64,000 bases of DNA from Frondihabitans sp. PhB188 (GCF_003752365.1 NZ_RJUO01000001.1:186001-250000), one strand, 5' to 3'. Counted from the stretch's first letter, positions 25,470 to 35,291 are shown. Notes: a model not told the origin generated them from the letters alone. Translations and numbers: made by a program.

Positions 25470-26438
25470 GTGCAGGCAATCGGAATCGACATCGGCGGGA
25501 CGAAGATCGCAGGGGGCGTGGTCACCGAGCTCGGCGAGATCGTCGCCGAGAGGCGGGTTCCGACCCCCACCGGCAACGACTCGCAGGCGATCGTCGACGC
25601 GGTCGTCGCCATGATCGACGAGCTTCAGCAGGTCGCGCCGACCTCCGGGGGAGACGTGATCGCCGCCGGCGTCGCCGCGCCCGGCTTCATCGACGCCGCC
25701 CAGTCGACCGTCTACTACACGCCGAACATCCCGTGGCGCAACGAGCCTCTCCGCGCGCGCCTGACCGAGAAGCTCGACCTCGACATCACCATCGACAACG
25801 ACGCGAACGCGGCCGGCTGGGCCGAGTTCCGCTTCGGAGCCGGCCGCCTCGTCAGCGACATGACCATGCTCACCATCGGCACCGGCGTCGGCGGAGCGAT
25901 CGTCACCGAAGACCGCCTGTTCCGCGGCGGCTTCGGCACCGGCGGCGAGCTCGGCCACATGCGCATCGTGCCCGGCGGCCTCGAGTGCGGCTGCGGGGCC
26001 CGCGGCTGCATCGAGCAGTACGGCTCGGGCCGTGCCCTGCTGCGCATGGCCGGCGAGGTCGCCGACCGCGGCGGCGCGACCGGCAAGGCGCTCGGCGACA
26101 TCCGCGTGAAGAACGGCGAGCTGACCGGCCACGACGTGGCCGGCCTCATGGCCGCAGGCGACCCCGGCGCGCTCGAGGCCCTCGCCGAGCTCGGCACCTG
26201 GCTCGGCCAGGCGTGCGCGTCGCTCAGCGTGATCCTCGACCCGCAGCTGTTCGTGTTCGGCGGCGGCGTCGCCCAGGCCGGCGAGCTGCTGCTGAAGCCC
26301 GTGCGCGACGCCTACCTCGAGCATCTCCCAGCCCGCGGCTTCCACCCCGAGCCCGACTTCGTCATCGCCGAGCTCGTCAACGACGCCGGCGTCGTGGGTG
26401 CCGCCGACCTGGCCCGCACGCACGCAGCCAAGCTCTAG
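25470..26438 (+). CDS. ROK-family glucokinase
   Basis: Protein of 322 residues starting at GTG (MQAIGIDIGGTKIAGGVVTE). The phosphate-binding loop 'IGIDIGGTKIAGG' is followed by the catalytic Asp region 'DITIDNDANAAGWAEFRFGA', a second ATP loop 'TIGTGVGGAIV', and the ROK signature with zinc ligands 'GHMRIVPGGLECGCGARGCI'. ROK kinases phosphorylate glucose or related hexoses with ATP or polyphosphate. An upstream TTG would add two residues; I prefer GTG because TAGAGT lies 8 nt before it, fitting leaderless initiation. The acyltransferase gene follows 36 nt later. Confidence 0.92.
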   Translation: MQAIGIDIGGTKIAGGVVTELGEIVAERRVPTPTGNDSQAIVDAVVAMIDELQQVAPTSGGDVIAAGVAAPGFIDAAQSTVYYTPNIPWRNEPLRARLTEKLDLDITIDNDANAAGWAEFRFGAGRLVSDMTMLTIGTGVGGAIVTEDRLFRGGFGTGGELGHMRIVPGGLECGCGARGCIEQYGSGRALLRMAGEVADRGGATGKALGDIRVKNGELTGHDVAGLMAAGDPGALEALAELGTWLGQACASLSVILDPQLFVFGGGVAQAGELLLKPVRDAYLEHLPARGFHPEPDFVIAELVNDAGVVGAADLARTHAAKL

Positions 26439-26474
26439 ACTGCCTACGCCCGACGCAGCCAAGGGAGACCGCCG

Positions 26475-27164
26475 ATGTTCTACTGGATCATGAAGACGTT
26501 CCTCTTCCGGCCGATCCTGCTGTCCGTCTTCCGGCCCTGGGTCGTCGGCAAGCAGCACGTGCCCGAGTCGGGCCCCGTGATCTTCGCGTCGAACCACCTC
26601 TCGTTCGTCGACTCGATCTTCCTGCCCCTGGTGCTCGAGCGCCGTATCTCGTTCCTGGCCAAGAGCGACTACTTCACCGGGCGCGGCGTGCGCGGCATGC
26701 TCACCAAGCTGTTCTTCAACGCCACCGGCCAGCTCTCGATCGACCGCTCTGGCGGCAAGGCCTCCGAGGCCTCGCTCAACACCGGCCTCGCCGTGCTCGC
26801 CCGGGGCGAGCAGCTCGGCATCTACCCTGAGGGCACGCGCAGCCCCGACGGGCGCCTGTACCGCGGTCGCACCGGCGTCGCGCGCATGATCCTCGAGGGT
26901 CGCGTCCGCGTCATCCCCGTCGCCATGATCGACACCCAGAAGGTCATGATCACCGGCTCGAAGCGGCCTCACCTGCACCGCATCGGGGTCGTCTTCGGCG
27001 AGCCTCTCGACTTCAGCCGCTTCGAGGGTCTGGAGGGCGACCGGTTCATCCTGCGCTCCATCACCGACGAGATCATGCACGAGCTGGCGACCCTCAGTCG
27101 GCAGGAATACGCCGACGTCTACGCGTCTTCGGTCAAGGAGAGGCGAGCCGTCCTTTCGCGATAG
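26475..27164 (+). CDS. PlsC-like 1-acylglycerol-3-phosphate acyltransferase
   Basis: Protein of 229 residues. The acyltransferase catalytic motif His-x4-Asp is present ('SNHLSFVDSIF'), with 'GQLSIDRSGG', the glycerol-phosphate site 'YPEGTRSPDGRLYRGRTG' and 'VIPVAMIDTQ'. Such enzymes transfer a fatty acyl chain to lysophosphatidate or related acceptors at the membrane. An AAGGGAG site precedes the ATG. The gene lies between glucokinase and DAHP synthase, the same neighbourhood as the acyltransferase Rv2182c near aroG in M. tuberculosis. The acceptor could instead be a glycolipid precursor. Confidence 0.9.
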   Translation: MFYWIMKTFLFRPILLSVFRPWVVGKQHVPESGPVIFASNHLSFVDSIFLPLVLERRISFLAKSDYFTGRGVRGMLTKLFFNATGQLSIDRSGGKASEASLNTGLAVLARGEQLGIYPEGTRSPDGRLYRGRTGVARMILEGRVRVIPVAMIDTQKVMITGSKRPHLHRIGVVFGEPLDFSRFEGLEGDRFILRSITDEIMHELATLSRQEYADVYASSVKERRAVLSR

Positions 27165-27221
27165 GCTCCCCTGGTCGAGATCGACTGATCGACGACCTGC
27201 CATCACCTAATTGAGGACACC

Positions 27222-28595
27222 GTGCTCCAGACCGATTTCCCAGTCATCTCCGCCGATCCCGACGTGATCGCAGGACTGGACTATTGGCGCACGCTCCCCA
27301 TCAAGCAGCAGCCGCAGTGGGCCGACTCGACGGCCGTCGAGGCGGCTTCGGCCGAGATCGCCACGTACCCGCCGCTGGTCTTCGCCGGCGAGGTCGACAC
27401 GCTCCGCGCCCGTCTCGCCGAGGCGGCCGCCGGCAACGCGTTCCTCCTCCAGGGCGGCGACTGCGCCGAGACCTTCGCCGACGCCACAGCCGACAACATC
27501 CGCAACCGGGTCAAGACGATCCTGCAGATGGCCGTCGTGCTCACCTACGGCGCCAGCGTGCCCGTCATCAAGATGGGCCGCATGGCCGGCCAGTTCGCGA
27601 AGCCGCGCTCCAGCGACTTCGAGACCCGCGACGGCGTGACGCTTCCGGCGTACCGCGGCGACATCATCAACGGGTACGACTTCACCCCCGAGTCACGGCA
27701 GCCGGATCCTGCGCGCCTCGTCCGCGGGTACCACACCAGTGCCTCGACGCTGAACCTGATCCGGGCCTTCACCCAGGGCGGGTTCGCCGACCTGCGCCAG
27801 GTGCACTCGTGGAACAAGGGCTTCGCCTCGAACCCCGCGAACGTCATGTACGAGCACCTCGCCAAAGAGATCGACAAGGCCGTCCGATTCATGGAGGCCG
27901 CCGGCGCCGACTTCGACGAGATGAAGCGCGCCGAGTTCTACACCTGCCACGAGGCGCTGCTCATGGACTACGAGCGACCCATGACCCGGATCGACTCGCG
28001 CACCGGCACCCCGTACGCCCTGTCGAGCCACTTCCAGTGGATCGGCGAGCGCACGCGCGACCTCGACGGTGCACACGTCGACTTCCTGTCGCGGGTGCGC
28101 AACCCGATCGGCGTCAAGCTCGGCCCGACGACGACGCCCGACGACATGATGCGGCTCATCGACAAGCTCGACCCCGAGCGCGAGCCCGGCCGTCTCACAT
28201 TCATCACGCGCATGGGCGCCGGCACGATCCGCGCCGCCCTGCCGCCGCTGCTCGAGGCCATCAAGGGCGCCGACGCGACTCCGCTGTGGGTCAGCGACCC
28301 CATGCACGGCAACGGCATGACGACGCCCTCCGGCTACAAGACCCGGCGCTTCGAAGAGATCGTCGACGAGGTCAAGGGCTTCTTCGAGTCGCACCGTGCC
28401 GCGGGCACCCACCCGGGCGGCATCCACATCGAGCTCACCGGCGACGACGTCACCGAGTGCCTCGGCGGTTCGGAGCACATCGACGAGGCCACCCTCGCGA
28501 CGCGCTACGAGAGCCTCTGCGACCCGCGCCTGAACCACATGCAGTCGCTCGAGCTCGCGTTCCTCGTCGCCGAAGAGCTCGCCGGCAACAACTAG
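27222..28595 (+). CDS. aroG: class II 3-deoxy-D-arabino-heptulosonate 7-phosphate (DAHP) synthase
   Basis: Protein of 457 residues, normal for the plant/actinobacterial class II enzyme, which condenses phosphoenolpyruvate with erythrose 4-phosphate in the first shikimate step. Conserved segments are 'AFLLQGGDCAETFADATADN', 'PVIKMGRMAGQFAKPRSSDF', 'EFYTCHEALLMDYERPMTR', 'GVKLGPTTTPDDM', 'WVSDPMHGNGMTTPSGYKTR' and 'GGIHIELTGDDVTECLGG'. The metal ligands Cys, His, Glu and Asp fall in these segments. GTG start after 'TTGAGGACACC'. A terminator hairpin follows. Confidence 0.96.
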   Translation: MLQTDFPVISADPDVIAGLDYWRTLPIKQQPQWADSTAVEAASAEIATYPPLVFAGEVDTLRARLAEAAAGNAFLLQGGDCAETFADATADNIRNRVKTILQMAVVLTYGASVPVIKMGRMAGQFAKPRSSDFETRDGVTLPAYRGDIINGYDFTPESRQPDPARLVRGYHTSASTLNLIRAFTQGGFADLRQVHSWNKGFASNPANVMYEHLAKEIDKAVRFMEAAGADFDEMKRAEFYTCHEALLMDYERPMTRIDSRTGTPYALSSHFQWIGERTRDLDGAHVDFLSRVRNPIGVKLGPTTTPDDMMRLIDKLDPEREPGRLTFITRMGAGTIRAALPPLLEAIKGADATPLWVSDPMHGNGMTTPSGYKTRRFEEIVDEVKGFFESHRAAGTHPGGIHIELTGDDVTECLGGSEHIDEATLATRYESLCDPRLNHMQSLELAFLVAEELAGNN

Positions 28596-28613
28596 CGGCG
28601 CCGCGCCCAGCCC

Positions 28614-28649
28614 CGAGACCCCCGTCGACACCGGTCGGCGGGGGTCTCG
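28614..28649 (+). terminator. terminator after DAHP synthase gene
   Basis: CGAGACCCCCG (28614-28624) pairs with CGGGGGTCTCG (28639-28649) across a 14-nt loop, starting 19 nt after the stop codon. No T-run follows. Confidence 0.75.
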
Positions 28650-28666
28650 TCTCGTGCCCCCCGCCA

Positions 28667-28744
28667 AAATTCAAGGAGATATTTGCCGCAGCGGCCCGAG
28701 ATCGCTGTCGCGCCGTGGACGAGGCCGAGAATCTCCTTGAATTT
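28667..28744. repeat. 14-bp perfect inverted repeat with 50-bp interior
   Basis: AAATTCAAGGAGAT (28667-28680) and ATCTCCTTGAATTT (28731-28744) are exact complements; outside them CCGCC and GGCGG also pair imperfectly. It lies between convergent aroG and kinase genes, 20 bp before the kinase stop. It could be a second terminator or a small mobile repeat; no reading frame is evident inside. Confidence 0.7.
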
Positions 28745-28764
28745 CGGGCGGCCGGCCCTCCGGC

Positions 28765-30768
<2,004 letters not shown>

Positions 30769-30775
30769 GCCGAGA

Positions 30776-30781
30776 ATGCTA
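30776..30781 (-). promoter_or_regulatory. -10 box TAGCAT, leaderless promoter candidate for the kinase
   Basis: On the minus strand TAGCAT lies 7 nt before the GTG at 30768, and no ribosome binding site is present. Confidence 0.5.
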
Positions 30782-30837
30782 CGGAAAGCGAGGCGACCGC
30801 CAGCCGCGGCTCACCGCCGAGGGTCAAACCGTTATGT

Positions 30838-30920
30838 GCGAGTTGCCCGGATCCGGGCCATCCCGACAGCGAGTTGCCCAGATCCGGGCGTTCTCGGCGT
30901 CGAATTGTCCCGTTCTGGGC
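30838..30920. repeat. three copies of a 31-bp-period palindromic repeat upstream of the kinase gene
   Basis: GAGTTGCCCGGATCCGGGC (from 30840), GAGTTGCCCAGATCCGGGC (from 30871) and the weaker GAATTGTCCCGTTCTGGGC (from 30902) repeat with exact 31-bp spacing. The first contains a perfect 14-bp palindrome GCCCGGATCCGGGC. They occupy the gap between the LysM gene stop and the kinase promoter. Possible roles are operator array, terminator or dispersed intergenic repeat. Confidence 0.8.
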
Positions 30921-30936
30921 GATCGGCGGGCAGCCC

Positions 30937-32253
30937 CTACAGGCTCGCGAGCCAGATGCGCGCCGACCGCTCCCATTTGGCGTACGCCGTCGGGTACGCC
31001 GAGCGCTGCACCGACTGCGCGGCCTGCGTCACGGTCATGCGCGACCAGCCGCGCACGTCGAGCAGCCCGGACGTCGACCCGGCGTTCGGGTTGTGCGATC
31101 CGCCGTAGAACAGCCGCGCCGCGTGGGCGGTGTCGAGCAGCTGCTTCCTCGAGCCCCAGCCCTGGCTCGGCCGCTGCTGGAACAGCCCCACCGAGTCGCG
31201 ATCGCCCGACGACAGGTTGTAGAGGCTCGACTCCTGGGCCGCCGCCGCGAGGGCGATGACGATGCCGTAGTCGCTGACGCCCAGCGACCGTCCGACGGCG
31301 ATGATCGTGCGGGCATTGGCGCGCTGCTCGGCGTCGAGGGCCGACGCGGGCACCGAGCCCGACTTCTGCACGGGGCTGGTCGCGGTCGAGGCCGCCGTGA
31401 CGGTCGCCGCCTTCGACGGGATCGTCAGCTTCTTGCCGGCGTAGATCGTGCTGGTCCAGCTGAGGCCGTTGGCGTTCATCAGCTTCTCGACCGTGGTCGA
31501 GTGCGCCTTGGCGATCGACGAGAGCGTGTCGCCCGACCGGATGACGTAGTGCGCGCTCGACGAGCTCGACGAGCTCGACGAGCTCGACGACGAGGCAGAG
31601 GGGGCGCTGGAACTCGAGGTGGTCCCCATTCCCGGGATCGTCACCTTCTGTCCGGGGTAGATGATGCTGGCGAGCCCCAGGCCGTTCGCCTTCAAGAGGG
31701 CGGCCGTGGTCACACCGTGCCGCGCGGCGATCGACGAGAGCGTGTCGCCCCGTACCACGGTGTAGCGGCCTCCGGCGCTCGTCGTCGAGGCGGTGCTCTT
31801 CGTCGTCGTGCCGGCGCTCGCCTTGGCCGACGACAGGTGCAGCGTCTGTCCGGGGTAGATCGTCGACTTCCAGCTCAGGCCGTTCATCGCGAGCACCGAC
31901 GCGGTGGAGAGGCCGTACCGGCCGGCGATGCTCGAGACCGTGTCGCCCTTCTTGACCGAGTAGGTGGTGGGTGCGGAGGCCGTCTCGATGTGCGCCGAGG
32001 CGAGTTCGACGTCGGGCGTGTCGGTGGTGACGGCCGTCAGGTCGAACGTGGTCGACTCCGTCGCCCTTACTGGGTCGGGGCTGACGCCGGGGCGCTTCTG
32101 GTGCGGCTGGACGTGGTCGGCCGCCAGGAGCGGTCCGGTGACGTTCGCGCTGACGAGCATCGACGAGGCGAGCACGATCGGGACGGTGCCGAGCATGCCG
32201 CGTCCGATCCGGTACGCGGCCGTGCGGGATGCGGGTCGTTCCTGTTCGGTCAT
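30937..32253 (-). CDS. secreted LysM protein with transglycosylase-like C terminus
   Basis: Protein of 438 residues. A basic N terminus and hydrophobic segment ('MLGTVPIVLASSMLVSANVT') suggest export. Three LysM peptidoglycan-binding modules lie at about residues 97-140, 163-207 and 235-279, each of the type 'YSVKKGDTVSSIAGRYGLST', joined by Ser/Thr-rich linkers. The last 110 residues ('AVGRSLGVSDYGIVIALAAA', 'AQESSLYNLSSGDRDSVGLF', 'QQRPSQGWGS') resemble the lysozyme-like fold of actinobacterial cell-wall lytic enzymes, with Glu in 'AQESS' as candidate catalytic residue. It probably remodels the wall near the PASTA kinase gene. AGGGGA before the ATG supports the start. Confidence 0.88.
   Translation of the reverse strand: MTEQERPASRTAAYRIGRGMLGTVPIVLASSMLVSANVTGPLLAADHVQPHQKRPGVSPDPVRATESTTFDLTAVTTDTPDVELASAHIETASAPTTYSVKKGDTVSSIAGRYGLSTASVLAMNGLSWKSTIYPGQTLHLSSAKASAGTTTKSTASTTSAGGRYTVVRGDTLSSIAARHGVTTAALLKANGLGLASIIYPGQKVTIPGMGTTSSSSAPSASSSSSSSSSSSSSAHYVIRSGDTLSSIAKAHSTTVEKLMNANGLSWTSTIYAGKKLTIPSKAATVTAASTATSPVQKSGSVPASALDAEQRANARTIIAVGRSLGVSDYGIVIALAAAAQESSLYNLSSGDRDSVGLFQQRPSQGWGSRKQLLDTAHAARLFYGGSHNPNAGSTSGLLDVRGWSRMTVTQAAQSVQRSAYPTAYAKWERSARIWLASL
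31553..31588 (-). repeat. 9-bp microsatellite in the Ser-rich linker of the LysM protein
   Basis: Four near-identical 9-bp units of GAGCTCGAC type encode consecutive Ser residues in the linker between the second and third LysM modules. Copy-number change would keep the frame. Confidence 0.7.
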
Positions 32254-32422
32254 TGATGTCCCCTGGTGTGATCCGACGGCGCCCGACCGGCGTGTCGACG
32301 TCGTCAACCGTGACACACCTGTATAGGCGAGTCAACTCATGAGGCGGGTGTGGCTGATGTGACTCGGGCCCCAAAGCGGGGGAGGGGCACCGGCCCCCGC
32401 GAACCCGTGGCACTCTTGAGGG

Positions 32423-32779
32423 GTGACCGAACTCTCGACGCGACCCTGGTTCGCAGACACGGCCTGGCTGACCCTCCCCGATGCAGCGGAGAAGCTCGGC
32501 ACCACCGCAAGCCGCGTGCGGCGCCTCCTCGAAGAGCACGTGCTCATCGCTACCCGGGTCGACGGCGTCCGCAAGATCCCCGCGGTGCTCATCGTCGACG
32601 GCGAGCCCATGCACGAGATCCGCGGCACCCTCACGGTGCTCGCCGACAACCACTTCACCGACGACGAGGCCCTCGACTGGCTTCTGTCGGACGACGACGC
32701 GCTGGGGACGAGCCCGGTCGCGGCGCTTCAGGCGGGGCGGAAGGCCGAGGTGCGGCGCGTCGCGCAGTCGATGCTCTGA
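32423..32779 (+). CDS. small DNA-binding protein, Rv2175c-like
   Basis: Protein of 118 residues with a GTG start. The N-terminal helix-turn-helix reads 'WLTLPDAAEKLGTTASRVRR' followed by 'LLEEHVLIATRVDGVRKIP'; the C-terminal half ('EIRGTLTVLADNHFTDDEAL', 'ALQAGRKAEVRRVAQSML') is the Rv2175c-type domain. In M. tuberculosis Rv2175c is encoded beside pknL, binds DNA, and is phosphorylated by PknL. Here it is divergent from the LysM gene and close to the PknL-like kinase, so the pairing is probably conserved. It converges on the polyprenyl synthase gene. Target DNA unknown. Confidence 0.85.
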   Translation: MTELSTRPWFADTAWLTLPDAAEKLGTTASRVRRLLEEHVLIATRVDGVRKIPAVLIVDGEPMHEIRGTLTVLADNHFTDDEALDWLLSDDDALGTSPVAALQAGRKAEVRRVAQSML

Positions 32780-32814
32780 TCTGTCGGGCTGGCGCCCCCG
32801 CGGCAACGACGCCC

Positions 32815-33936
32815 TCAGGCGCTGCGGGCCGTGACGGTCTCGGCCAGCTGCGAGAGCTGCTGCCGAGCACTGCCCGACAGGGGCGCCGAGATGATCGCGC
32901 GCTGCGCCTTCTCGACCTGCTCGGCGATCGACTCCTCGATCGCGTCGACAGCACCCGACTCGCGGATCGTCGCCTGCAGCATCTGGACCTGGTCGTCGTC
33001 GAGCTCCGGGTCTCCCAGCAGCTCGTCCAGCAGCCGGACCGCGTTGGCGGGGAGGGTAGCCCGCGCGGTCGCGATCAGCACGGTGCGCTTGCCCTCGCGG
33101 AGGTCGTCGCCGGCGGGCTTCCCGGTCACCTGCGGGTCGCCGAAGACGCCGAGGAGGTCGTCGCGCAGCTGGTAGGCGATGCCGAGCGGCAGGCCGAAGG
33201 CGCTCAGCGCGTCGAGCACCGGCGTCTCGGCCCCGGCCATCGCCGCGCCGATCCGCAGGGGCGCCTCGACCGAGTACTTCGCCGACTTGTAGACGATGAC
33301 GCGCTGCGCCCTCGACAGCAGGAGCTCGTCGTCGACGCTGCCCCAGGCGCTCTCCTCGAGGATGTCGAGGTACTGCCCGACCGTCACCTCGGTGCGCATG
33401 CGGTTGAACTCGCGCCGCGCCGCGAGGGCGGCCGCGCGCGACTCGAGCGAGTCGAACGCCTCCGAGACGAGCTCGTCGCTCCACGAGAGGAGGAGGTCGC
33501 CGAAGAGGAGCGCGGCGTTGCGCCCGAAGGCCTCGCCGTCGCCGAGCCATGACTCGTCGCGGTGAAGGCCTTCGAAGCGGCGATGGGCTGCCGGCTGCCC
33601 GCGACGGGTGTCGCTGTTGTCCATGATGTCGTCGTGCACGAGCGCCGCTGCGTGGAAGAACTCCAGGCCGGCCGACGCCGTCATGACGCTCGCGAGCGCC
33701 TCTCGACCCGAGCCTCTGGAGAGCGGGTCGAAGCTGGTGGCCAGACCCGCGACGGACTGCCATCCCCAGTAGCAGAAGAGGGCCCGGAACCGCTTGCCGC
33801 CGTGCAGCAGATCGGCCGAGAAACGGGAGAAGGGGTCGAGGTCCGAGCCGATGCTGTCCAGATGCGGACGCTGTCCCCGGAGGAAGGTATCGATCCGGTC
33901 TTGAACGACGTCTACTAACCGCGTACTCTCAGCCAC
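32815..33936 (-). CDS. trans-isoprenyl diphosphate synthase (polyprenyl synthetase)
   Basis: Protein of 373 residues. First Asp-rich motif: 'AALVHDDIMDNSDTRRG'; second: 'AYQLRDDLLGVFGDP'; also 'LHGGKRFRALFCYWGW' (Lys/Arg for isopentenyl diphosphate binding) and 'GKPAGDDLREGKRTVLIATA'. The family builds geranylgeranyl or longer diphosphates in the cytoplasm; chain length cannot be read safely. An idsA2-type gene occupies the same place in M. tuberculosis (Rv2173), just before the division cluster. The products may feed menaquinone, carotenoid or undecaprenyl pathways. GTG start, with TAGGCT 7 nt upstream, suggests leaderless mRNA. Confidence 0.93.
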   Translation of the reverse strand: MAESTRLVDVVQDRIDTFLRGQRPHLDSIGSDLDPFSRFSADLLHGGKRFRALFCYWGWQSVAGLATSFDPLSRGSGREALASVMTASAGLEFFHAAALVHDDIMDNSDTRRGQPAAHRRFEGLHRDESWLGDGEAFGRNAALLFGDLLLSWSDELVSEAFDSLESRAAALAARREFNRMRTEVTVGQYLDILEESAWGSVDDELLLSRAQRVIVYKSAKYSVEAPLRIGAAMAGAETPVLDALSAFGLPLGIAYQLRDDLLGVFGDPQVTGKPAGDDLREGKRTVLIATARATLPANAVRLLDELLGDPELDDDQVQMLQATIRESGAVDAIEESIAEQVEKAQRAIISAPLSGSARQQLSQLAETVTARSA

Positions 33937-33943
33937 GCCGCCT

Positions 33944-33949
33944 AGCCTA
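33944..33949 (-). promoter_or_regulatory. -10 box TAGGCT, leaderless promoter candidate for polyprenyl synthase
   Basis: On the minus strand TAGGCT lies 7 nt before the GTG at 33936, with no Shine-Dalgarno sequence. Confidence 0.5.
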
Positions 33950-34042
33950 ACCACAGCTGGCGGTCGTAAGATCGGTAGCTACCAGCCGCGCACGAAACGA
34001 CCGGTCCGACCGGGCGATTCCGTGCCAGCACCACCAGTCTCA

Positions 34043-34117
34043 GGCTCAGCCTGTAGGGGCTCTGCCTGAAGAGGCTCAGCCCGAAGGGGCTCCGCCTGAA
34101 GAGGCTCAGCCTGAAGG
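34043..34117 (+). repeat. five perfect-length copies of a 15-bp tandem repeat
   Basis: Units of GGCTCAGCCTGAAGG type start at 34043, 34058, 34073, 34088 and 34103. The last copy supplies the GAAGG ribosome binding site of the DUF3040 gene that starts at 34127. One frame through the repeat is open and reads repeating Ala-Gln-Pro-Glu-Gly units, but it is not the frame of the downstream gene. Confidence 0.9.
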
Positions 34118-34126
34118 GAAATCAAG

Positions 34127-34537
34127 ATGCCTCTTTCCGAACAGGAGCAGCGGCTGCTCGAAGAGATGGAGCGCAGCCTCTACAACAACGACTCCGACTT
34201 CGTCACCACCATGAACTCGCGTCGAGGACGACCGAGTTACACGCTGGTCGTCGTGGGCATCCTCGGTGCGTTGGCAGGTGTCGCCGTCGTCGTCGCCGGC
34301 GTCGCCTTCCGCCAGCCGCTCATCGGCGTCGCGGGCTTCATCCTCCTTCTCGCGGGTGCCCTCTTCGCTATTGCTCCTCCCCGTCGACGTGGCTCCCTCG
34401 GGCCTGCACCGGTCCCTCCCCAGTCCTCCACTCCGGGCGGCTCCGCCGGGCGCAATGGCCGCAAGGCGGGTGGCGGCAGCATGATGGACCGCCTCAACGA
34501 TCGCTGGGACCGCCGCCAGGGCGGCGACGAACGCTGA
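34127..34537 (+). CDS. DUF3040 membrane protein (Rv2169c-like)
   Basis: Protein of 136 residues. It opens with 'PLSEQEQRLLEEMERSLYNN', the conserved start of DUF3040 proteins, followed by two hydrophobic helices ('YTLVVVGILGALAGVAVVVA' and 'PLIGVAGFILLLAGALFAIA') and a basic Gly/Ser-rich tail. It is found just before mraZ in many actinobacteria, as Rv2169c in M. tuberculosis. Function unknown. The ribosome binding site is the end of the 15-bp repeat array, and two terminators separate it from mraZ. Confidence 0.88.
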   Translation: MPLSEQEQRLLEEMERSLYNNDSDFVTTMNSRRGRPSYTLVVVGILGALAGVAVVVAGVAFRQPLIGVAGFILLLAGALFAIAPPRRRGSLGPAPVPPQSSTPGGSAGRNGRKAGGGSMMDRLNDRWDRRQGGDER

Positions 34538-34552
34538 CCTCCTCTTCTTCTG

Positions 34553-34583
34553 AAAGGGCCGACCTCCGGGTCGGTCCTTTTTT
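34553..34583 (+). terminator. rho-independent terminator after DUF3040 gene
   Basis: AAAGGGCCGACC pairs with GGTCGGTCCTTT with one mismatch and is followed by a T-run. Confidence 0.9.
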
Positions 34584-34610
34584 GTGGTGAAACGCGCCTC
34601 GGACGCCTGA

Positions 34611-34630
34611 TTCACTCCATTTTCCTCCAC
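34611..34630 (-). promoter_or_regulatory. inverted MraZ-box-like repeat pair
   Basis: On the minus strand this reads GTGGAGGAAA followed by ATGGAGTGAA. The first is identical to a unit of the MraZ box at 34722-34731 and the second matches the 34712 unit at 8 of 10 positions. It lies about 100 bp upstream of that box in opposite orientation. Confidence 0.5.
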
Positions 34631-34660
34631 CCCGCAGACCCTTGTGTCTGCGGGGTTTTT
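34630..34660 (+). terminator. second rho-independent terminator before mraZ
   Basis: CCCCGCAGAC (34630-34639) pairs perfectly with GTCTGCGGGG (34646-34655) and is followed by TTTTT. It insulates the division cluster from upstream transcription. Confidence 0.92.
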
Positions 34661-34711
34661 GCATGTCATCGGCCCCCCGTTCGGGTCAAGGCATCGCTTT
34701 GGTGGCGCAGT

Positions 34712-34748
34712 GTGGAGTAAAGTGGAGGAAACGGCGGGCGAGTGGGGG
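34712..34748 (+). promoter_or_regulatory. MraZ box and -10 of the dcw promoter
   Basis: GTGGAGTAAA and GTGGAGGAAA are adjacent 10-bp repeats at 34712 and 34722, and GTGGGGG appears in register at 34742. MraZ proteins bind such direct repeats with 10-bp spacing before their own gene. TAAAGT at 34718-34723 fits a -10 box, so MraZ binding would block it. Autorepression is inferred from the family. Confidence 0.75.
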
Positions 34749-34757
34749 TGACGTGCA

Positions 34758-35189
34758 GTGTTCCTCGGTACCTACGCGCCGCGCCTCGACGAGAAAGGCC
34801 GGATCATCCTTCCTGCGAAGTTCCGCGACGAGCTGGCCTCCGGCCTCGTGATGACGCGTGGGCAGGAGCGCTGCGTGTACGTCTTCAGTCAGCGCGAGTT
34901 CGAAGTCGTCCACTCGAACATCCGCAAGGCGCCCATCACGAGCAAGCAGGCCCGCGACTACCTCCGCCTGTTCCTGTCCGGCGCCTCGGACGAGATCCCC
35001 GACAAGCAGAACCGTGTGACGATCCCTGCGAACCTCCGGGCGTACGCCGGCCTCAGCCGCGACCTCACCGTGATCGGCGCCGGCAACCGGGCTGAGATCT
35101 GGGACACCGCGGCGTGGAACAGCTACTACGACGAGCACGAATCCTCCTTCTCCGACACCACGGAGGAGGTGATCCCCGGGCTCCTCTGA
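34758..35189 (+). CDS. mraZ: transcriptional regulator MraZ
   Basis: Protein of 143 residues with GTG start, beginning [20 protein letters not shown]. It contains the two tandem AbrB-like SpoVT domains of MraZ: '[16 protein letters not shown]' near the start and '[20 protein letters not shown]' in the second half. MraZ forms an oligomeric ring, binds the direct repeats in its own promoter and represses the division and cell-wall cluster. First gene of the cluster; rsmH follows after a 102-nt gap. The predicted operator lies 10-46 bp upstream of its start. Confidence 0.96.
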   Translation: MFLGTYAPRLDEKGRIILPAKFRDELASGLVMTRGQERCVYVFSQREFEVVHSNIRKAPITSKQARDYLRLFLSGASDEIPDKQNRVTIPANLRAYAGLSRDLTVIGAGNRAEIWDTAAWNSYYDEHESSFSDTTEEVIPGLL

Positions 35190-35291
35190 CGCCCTCGGCC
35201 CTGACTCCCAGCCGTCCACCCCTGGCACACCTTCCCCGGTGCCAGGTGGGATGGATGGGGATCAGGGCCGAGGAATCAGACTCCGTCACTC

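Noticed and set aside
34043-34126. Short peptide gene reading Ala-Gln-Pro-Glu-Gly repeats
   Set aside because: No start codon with ribosome binding site precedes it and the frame does not join the DUF3040 gene.
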